From Azospirillum sp. 47_25 (lineage in GTDB: Bacteria > Pseudomonadota > Alphaproteobacteria > RF32 > CAG-239): a stretch of DNA of 22,456 bases. Position 1 is the stretch's first letter, and each line of letters begins with the position of its first letter. Both the position numbers and the translations under genes were made by a program. The stretch lies in contig MNTU01000025.1 of assembly GCA_001917125.1 (NCBI GenBank), positions 1 to 22,456 on the forward strand, in the 5' to 3' direction. Under the pieces are notes generated by a model. That model was not told the DNA's origin. It did not search any database and was given only the letters and a program-made list of their open reading frames with translations. Below, piece after piece: positions 20,814 through 22,456 of the stretch.

Positions 20814-21896
20814 ATGAATAATACTAAAAAGATTGGCGTTTTAACCAGCGGCGGCGATTGTTCGGGATTAAACGCGGTCATTCGCGCCGTTGTCAATGCG
20901 GCCTCGCAGAAAGGCTGGGAAGTCTATGGCATTCTCAACGGCACTGACGGCCTGACCGAAACACCGATTCAATATGAAGTATTAACCGAACATAACTATT
21001 CCGATTCTGCCTGGCCTCGCCTGAGCGGATCTTATCTGGGCTCTTTAAACAAAGGCGTCAAAATGGAATCATTGGAAGAAATGTCTGCCAAATTCGGACG
21101 CGGCGTTAAAGAACTCGGCCTTGATGCAATTGTCGTTATCGGCGGCGACGGCAGCATGAACATCTGCGGCAACTATTGCAAAGGCGCCGGAATTAAAATG
21201 GTCGGCATTCCCAAAACCATTGACAACGATACTCCGATTACCGAGTTTTCGGTTGGTTTCAACTCTGCCGTTCAGGTTTGCATGGATGCCGTTGACAGTC
21301 TGAATCTGACTGCCCGTTCTCATCACCGTGCCCTGATTCTGGAAGTTATGGGACGCGATGCCGGACACCTCGCCATGCATGCGGCTTTAGCCGGCATGGC
21401 CGATGTCTGCCTGGTTCCCGAAATTCCTTACAAAATTGATTCCATTATCAACAAATTGAAAGCGGTTAAGGCTTCCGGACGCAATCATGCCGTAATCGTC
21501 GTTTCCGAAGGCATCAAAAATGAAAACGGCGAACATTTAATCGGTGCTCAAAACCTGATTGGCGAAAAGGTTTACGGCGGCATCGGCGATTATCTCAGCG
21601 CCGAAATCAACAAACGCTATAAAGAATTTCAAACCCGTGTAACCCGCCTCGGACACGTTCAGCGCGCCGGAGCTCCGACCGCTTTCGACCGCACTTTGGC
21701 CGCTGTTTTCGGTGCCAAAGCCGTTGAATTGCTCGACAAAGGCGAAACCAACCGTATGGTTATTTGGAAAGGCGGAAAAGTTTCTTCTGCGGCTATTGAA
21801 GAAGTCATCAAAGAAGGAACCACCCTGTTAAATCCGGACAGCGACTACGTCAAAGCTGCCGTTGCAACCGGTATGTATGTCGGTGAAGTTAAATAA
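20814..21896 (+). CDS. pfkA: 6-phosphofructokinase (phosphoryl donor uncertain)
   Basis: Phosphorylates fructose 6-phosphate in glycolysis. 360 residues. N-terminal GVLTSGGDCSGLNAVIR, GGDGSMN (110-116), catalytic PKTIDND (D137), a MGRDAGHLA block and VTRLGHVQRAGAPTAFDR. The donor-deciding positions are mixed: Gly113 (ATP-type, PPi enzymes have Asp) but Lys134 before TIDND (PPi-type; E. coli ATP enzyme has Gly). This combination is known from some ATP-using actinobacterial enzymes, so ATP is more likely, not certain. AGGAG is seven bases before the start. Monocistronic, with a strong terminator. Confidence 0.92.
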   Translation: MNNTKKIGVLTSGGDCSGLNAVIRAVVNAASQKGWEVYGILNGTDGLTETPIQYEVLTEHNYSDSAWPRLSGSYLGSLNKGVKMESLEEMSAKFGRGVKELGLDAIVVIGGDGSMNICGNYCKGAGIKMVGIPKTIDNDTPITEFSVGFNSAVQVCMDAVDSLNLTARSHHRALILEVMGRDAGHLAMHAALAGMADVCLVPEIPYKIDSIINKLKAVKASGRNHAVIVVSEGIKNENGEHLIGAQNLIGEKVYGGIGDYLSAEINKRYKEFQTRVTRLGHVQRAGAPTAFDRTLAAVFGAKAVELLDKGETNRMVIWKGGKVSSAAIEEVIKEGTTLLNPDSDYVKAAVATGMYVGEVK

Positions 21897-21908
21897 CAGC
21901 GCCCAATC

Positions 21909-21945
21909 ATCTAAAAAACCCCGCACGATGCGGGGTTTTTTAGAT
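21909..21945. terminator. Perfect 17-bp bidirectional terminator
   Basis: ATCTAAAAAACCCCGCA (21909-21925), loop CGA, TGCGGGGTTTTTTAGAT (21929-21945). It ends pfkA on + and the convergent Cys-rich gene on -, whose stop codon touches its edge. Confidence 0.95.
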
Positions 21946-22415
21946 TAAATATTCTTATAAGGAACGAAGTAAAAACTGGGATTTCTTCCAAATGCCTCAA
22001 CATAATCCCCCGGACTGACTTGAGAATAGAAAAATGTATGCATATCTGGTATTCCGGTCTGGCTGGCATAAAAACCGTTAATCGTAACTGTTCCGCCTCG
22101 ATTAGTAATATCCTGTAAATGTCCTATGATAATACCATAACTGGTAACATAATATCTGGAAGAAGTCGGATTAATCAATTTCTTTTTACTCCAGTCTAAA
22201 ACCATATTCTTAATCACATCCGCTTTCTTAACGCAGTTAAAATAGGAAGTGTTAAAGGGGCACTTGAGAGCGGGACTGAGACAGTCAGAGGTACTTCCGG
22301 TATAAGTATACCCGAGGCTTGAGCATGAAGGCTGAGCGCCGCAGGTCTGGGCATACACGTTGCCGACAATCGCCGAGGTTAAAATGCTCCCCGCCAGTAA
22401 AATTGATAGTTTCAT
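21945..22415 (-). CDS. Secreted Cys-rich protein of the SLGY type (paralogue B)
   Basis: 156 residues with a signal peptide ending near VYA. Five cysteines at 25, 31, 45, 52 and 61 in QPSCSSLGYTYTGSTSDC and ALKCPFNTSYFNCV align with paralogue A (18324-18827). The C-terminal part has no further cysteines: it is beta-rich with VTING, FFYSQVSPGDYVEAF and the ending FYFVPYKNI, which parallels FMPCKGY in A. AAGGAG is nine bases before the start. It lies 3 kb from the other copies, beyond rpsU and pfkA. Function unknown; export and disulfides are inferred. Confidence 0.8.
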   Translation of the reverse strand: MKLSILLAGSILTSAIVGNVYAQTCGAQPSCSSLGYTYTGSTSDCLSPALKCPFNTSYFNCVKKADVIKNMVLDWSKKKLINPTSSRYYVTSYGIIIGHLQDITNRGGTVTINGFYASQTGIPDMHTFFYSQVSPGDYVEAFGRNPSFYFVPYKNI

Positions 22416-22456
22416 CTTCTTTCTCCTTAGTGTTAAATTTCTGTTATCCGACTTGT

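Overview
The window looks like a chromosomal segment of an uncultured, probably host- or gut-associated alphaproteobacterium with a fermentative lifestyle. Three things point there: the neighbour pair mtaB-ftsY, the YbjN, YdcH/DUF465 and XRE proteins of the alphaproteobacterial type, and short palindromes with a CTTGA loop (form GGCTTGACCGG) of the kind common between alphaproteobacterial genes. A Q-type L-lactate dehydrogenase and a phosphofructokinase fit glycolysis ending in lactate. The exact taxon is inference. I see no insertion sequence, phage gene, integrase or CRISPR array.

Layout. 1-578: a heavily structured RNA that ends in an intrinsic terminator, then a cluster of palindromic repeats. 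579-1938 (-): a GNAT acetyltransferase behind pheA. 2023-4332 (+): queA, then a membrane GGDEF-like protein whose ribosome binding site lies inside a perfect 14-bp hairpin. 4304-5110 (-): lgt, tail to tail with it. 5359-5856 (+): a YbjN-domain protein. 5969-6668 (+): a second structured RNA segment leading into an XRE regulator. 6722-9810 (-): acpP, fabF and mltG, followed by two doubtful tiny ORFs. 10179-11682 (+): a small anchored acidic protein and ldh. 11805-17220 (+): a tightly packed run of mtaB, ftsY, xseA, an M23 peptidase, a receiver-domain protein and uppP, with several overlaps or near-zero gaps. 17270-17355: tRNA-Leu(CAG). 17589-22415: a mosaic of conserved small genes (two YdcH/DUF465 proteins, rpsU, pfkA) interspersed with four secreted cysteine-rich proteins.

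Themes. The housekeeping genes serve cell-envelope building (lgt, mltG, uppP, M23 peptidase, fabF/acpP), tRNA modification (queA, mtaB), protein targeting (ftsY) and central metabolism (ldh, pfkA).

The most novel material is of two kinds. First, four Sec-exported proteins (17889-18275, 18324-18827, 18844-19785, 21945-22415) share a cysteine signature C-x3-G-[YF] ... C-[PR]-[FY]-x3-Y-x2/3-C. Two of them carry the same eight-cysteine module with almost identical spacing. I know of no named family for them. Second, there are two multi-helix RNA segments (about 1-249 and 5969-6176), one with its own terminator and one with nested and apparently pseudoknotted helices upstream of a regulator gene; I cannot match either to a known RNA class by eye.
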